A model generated the notes under the pieces. The model was given only the letters and a program-made list of their open reading frames with translations, did no database searches and was not told the origin of the DNA. 55,671 nucleotides of DNA, taken from contig CAJWPC010000007.1 in NCBI GenBank assembly GCA_913045225.1, positions 1 through 55,671 on the forward strand, in the 5' to 3' direction. Position 1 is the first letter of the stretch. Every line of letters begins with the position of its first letter. Position numbers and translations under genes: made by a program. This document shows, in pieces, positions 55,605 to 55,671 of this stretch. Source of the DNA: an uncultured Rhodobiaceae bacterium. Its GTDB lineage: Bacteria > Pseudomonadota > Alphaproteobacteria > Rhizobiales > TMED25.

Positions 55605-55671
55605 ATTCAACAGTTTTCATATAATAGAAAAATCTATTGATTCTTTTCTTTTGCTATTATGAATGACCTTT

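Noticed and set aside
55659-55671. Start of a further gene at the right edge
   Set aside because: Only an ATG and three codons are present; nothing can be supported.

Overview
The window looks like chromosome from a free-living, AT-rich (roughly one-third GC by eye) alphaproteobacterium, probably marine. This rests on gene order: nuoA to nuoN followed by birA, an RNase J gene, a DUF1467 gene, a short proS and lolC-lolD; tig-clpP-clpX-lon-hup; and glnB-glnA. The taxonomic call is inference, because no rRNA gene is present. Intergenic space is small, gene overlaps of 1, 4 or 8 nt are frequent, and there is no sign of phage, insertion sequence or CRISPR.

Region 1-6.4 kb is accessory: a carboxyltransferase cut by the left edge, then a plus-strand run of a histone-deacetylase-like hydrolase, a small ABM/IsdG-type monooxygenase and a photolyase/cryptochrome. 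On the minus strand are a 36-codon basic ORF, an acyltransferase-3 membrane protein and an exported protein of unknown function.

Region 6.6-12.7 kb is a plus-strand cluster that I consider the most unusual content: a single-domain RidA protein, a complete binding-protein-dependent ABC importer (binding protein, ATPase, fused double-domain permease) and a protein made of three tandem RidA domains. A wobble-paired hairpin with a U-tract lies between the binding protein and the ATPase, and a terminator lies downstream of the last gene.

Region 12.7-16.4 kb holds an EamA transporter, a secreted heparin-lyase-I-type polysaccharide lyase, a lipoprotein and a cysteine-synthase-family enzyme.

Region 16.4-36.4 kb is core: lipoprotein export (lolCD), proS, RNase J, birA and all 14 subunits of respiratory complex I, all on the minus strand.

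Region 36.5-46.6 kb is accessory again: a GST; a minus-strand periplasmic sulfur/thiol operon (two-domain rhodanese, YeeE/TsuA-type transporter, an overlooked 50-aa Cys-rich membrane peptide, a DsbA-like protein, a Sel1-repeat protein); a succinate-semialdehyde-type dehydrogenase; an ABC-2 exporter; a VTT-domain protein; an exported unknown; and a four-cysteine PD-(D/E)XK nuclease.

Region 46.6-55.7 kb is core: tRNA-Asp and tRNA-Val, HU, Lon, ClpX, ClpP, trigger factor, tRNA-Leu, and glnB-glnA behind a near-perfect sigma-54 promoter and ahead of a strong terminator.
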